A DNA stretch of 64,000 nucleotides from NCBI RefSeq assembly GCF_018424605.1, contig NZ_QTKT01000013.1, positions 1-64,000 on the forward strand. The letters run 5' to 3'. Shown one piece after another: positions 63,901 to 64,000 of this stretch. The number at the start of each line of letters is the position of its first letter. Within the stretch, counting starts at the first letter, position 1. The DNA is from Marinobacter lipolyticus (GTDB lineage Bacteria > Pseudomonadota > Gammaproteobacteria > Pseudomonadales > Oleiphilaceae). Position numbers and translations under genes: made by a program. The notes below the pieces were generated by a model, which was given only the letters and a program-made list of their open reading frames with translations, made no database searches and had not been told where the DNA came from.

Positions 63901-64000
63901 TGGGCAAAATCAGCACGGAATTTCAACCGTTTTCATTGCCGTTACGTAAGCATCTGGGTCTTTGATGGCCATTGCAGTTACCATGGCAGCCAATCATTCG

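Noticed and set aside
1..64000. CRISPR array, rRNA, tRNA, prophage or insertion sequence
   Set aside because: No spaced direct repeats, transposase, phage structural gene or recognisable tRNA/rRNA sequence was found on reading the window.

Overview
The window reads as the chromosome of a GC-rich marine gammaproteobacterium. Gene content and order (lptM-lysA-dapF-DUF484-xerC next to cyaA, argH/algZ-algR-hemCDXY, rho/trxA/ppx, rsd-dsbB, gshA-tex) resemble the Marinobacter/Pseudomonas side of the class, and Marinobacter-like is my best guess. This is inferred from proteins and synteny only. Coding density is very high, most genes are housekeeping, and I see no prophage, CRISPR array, rRNA or tRNA.

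Layout. 1-9.5 kb: mixed metabolism, with an SDR reductase, a DmdC-type acyl-CoA dehydrogenase, tcdA, a CPA1 antiporter, a quinone-reductase-like MDR enzyme, and a thioesterase/SMP-30 pair in which the thioesterase has an in-frame TGA. A free-standing 30-codon gene with a strong Shine-Dalgarno and its own terminator lies at 9433-9525. 9.6-19.5 kb: an AraC regulator with cardiolipin synthase, a GntR regulator, a PlpD-type patatin autotransporter, two uncharacterised proteins and a BvgS-like orphan sensor kinase. 19.5-26.5 kb: xerC, DUF484, dapF, lysA, lptM and cyaA. 26.7-36.7 kb: a degenerate GGDEF/EAL protein, argH, algZ-algR and hemC-hemD-hemX-hemY. 36.7-46.5 kb: a flavin reductase and ubiD, rho, a molybdopterin block (moaB, moeA, moaD, moaE, mobA), trxA and ppx. 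46.5-58.2 kb: ABC-F protein, TIGR02444 and DUF4124 proteins, an FKBP lipoprotein, rsd, dsbB, a FliL-like protein, rmf, gshA, tex and a GGDEF-EAL protein. 58.3-63.9 kb: rep, a secreted copper-radical-oxidase-like protein with a secreted partner, and a cytochrome c5.

How genes work together. lysA and dapF are the last steps of DAP/lysine synthesis. hemC and hemD make uroporphyrinogen III, with hemX and hemY in the same run. algZ/algR form a LytTR-type two-component pair. moaD/moaE build molybdopterin synthase and moeA/mobA finish the cofactor. The flavin reductase beside ubiD may supply reduced flavin for its prenyl-FMN cofactor.

The most promising unexplained items are the copper radical oxidase with a partner whose predicted mature N-terminus is histidine (60.5-63.4 kb), the 30-aa gene at 9.5 kb, the nonsense codon in the thioesterase, two long palindromic intergenic elements (39.3 and 43.6 kb), and a multi-hairpin 3' region at 2.9-3.05 kb. 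All homology statements come from reading the proteins; no database was searched.
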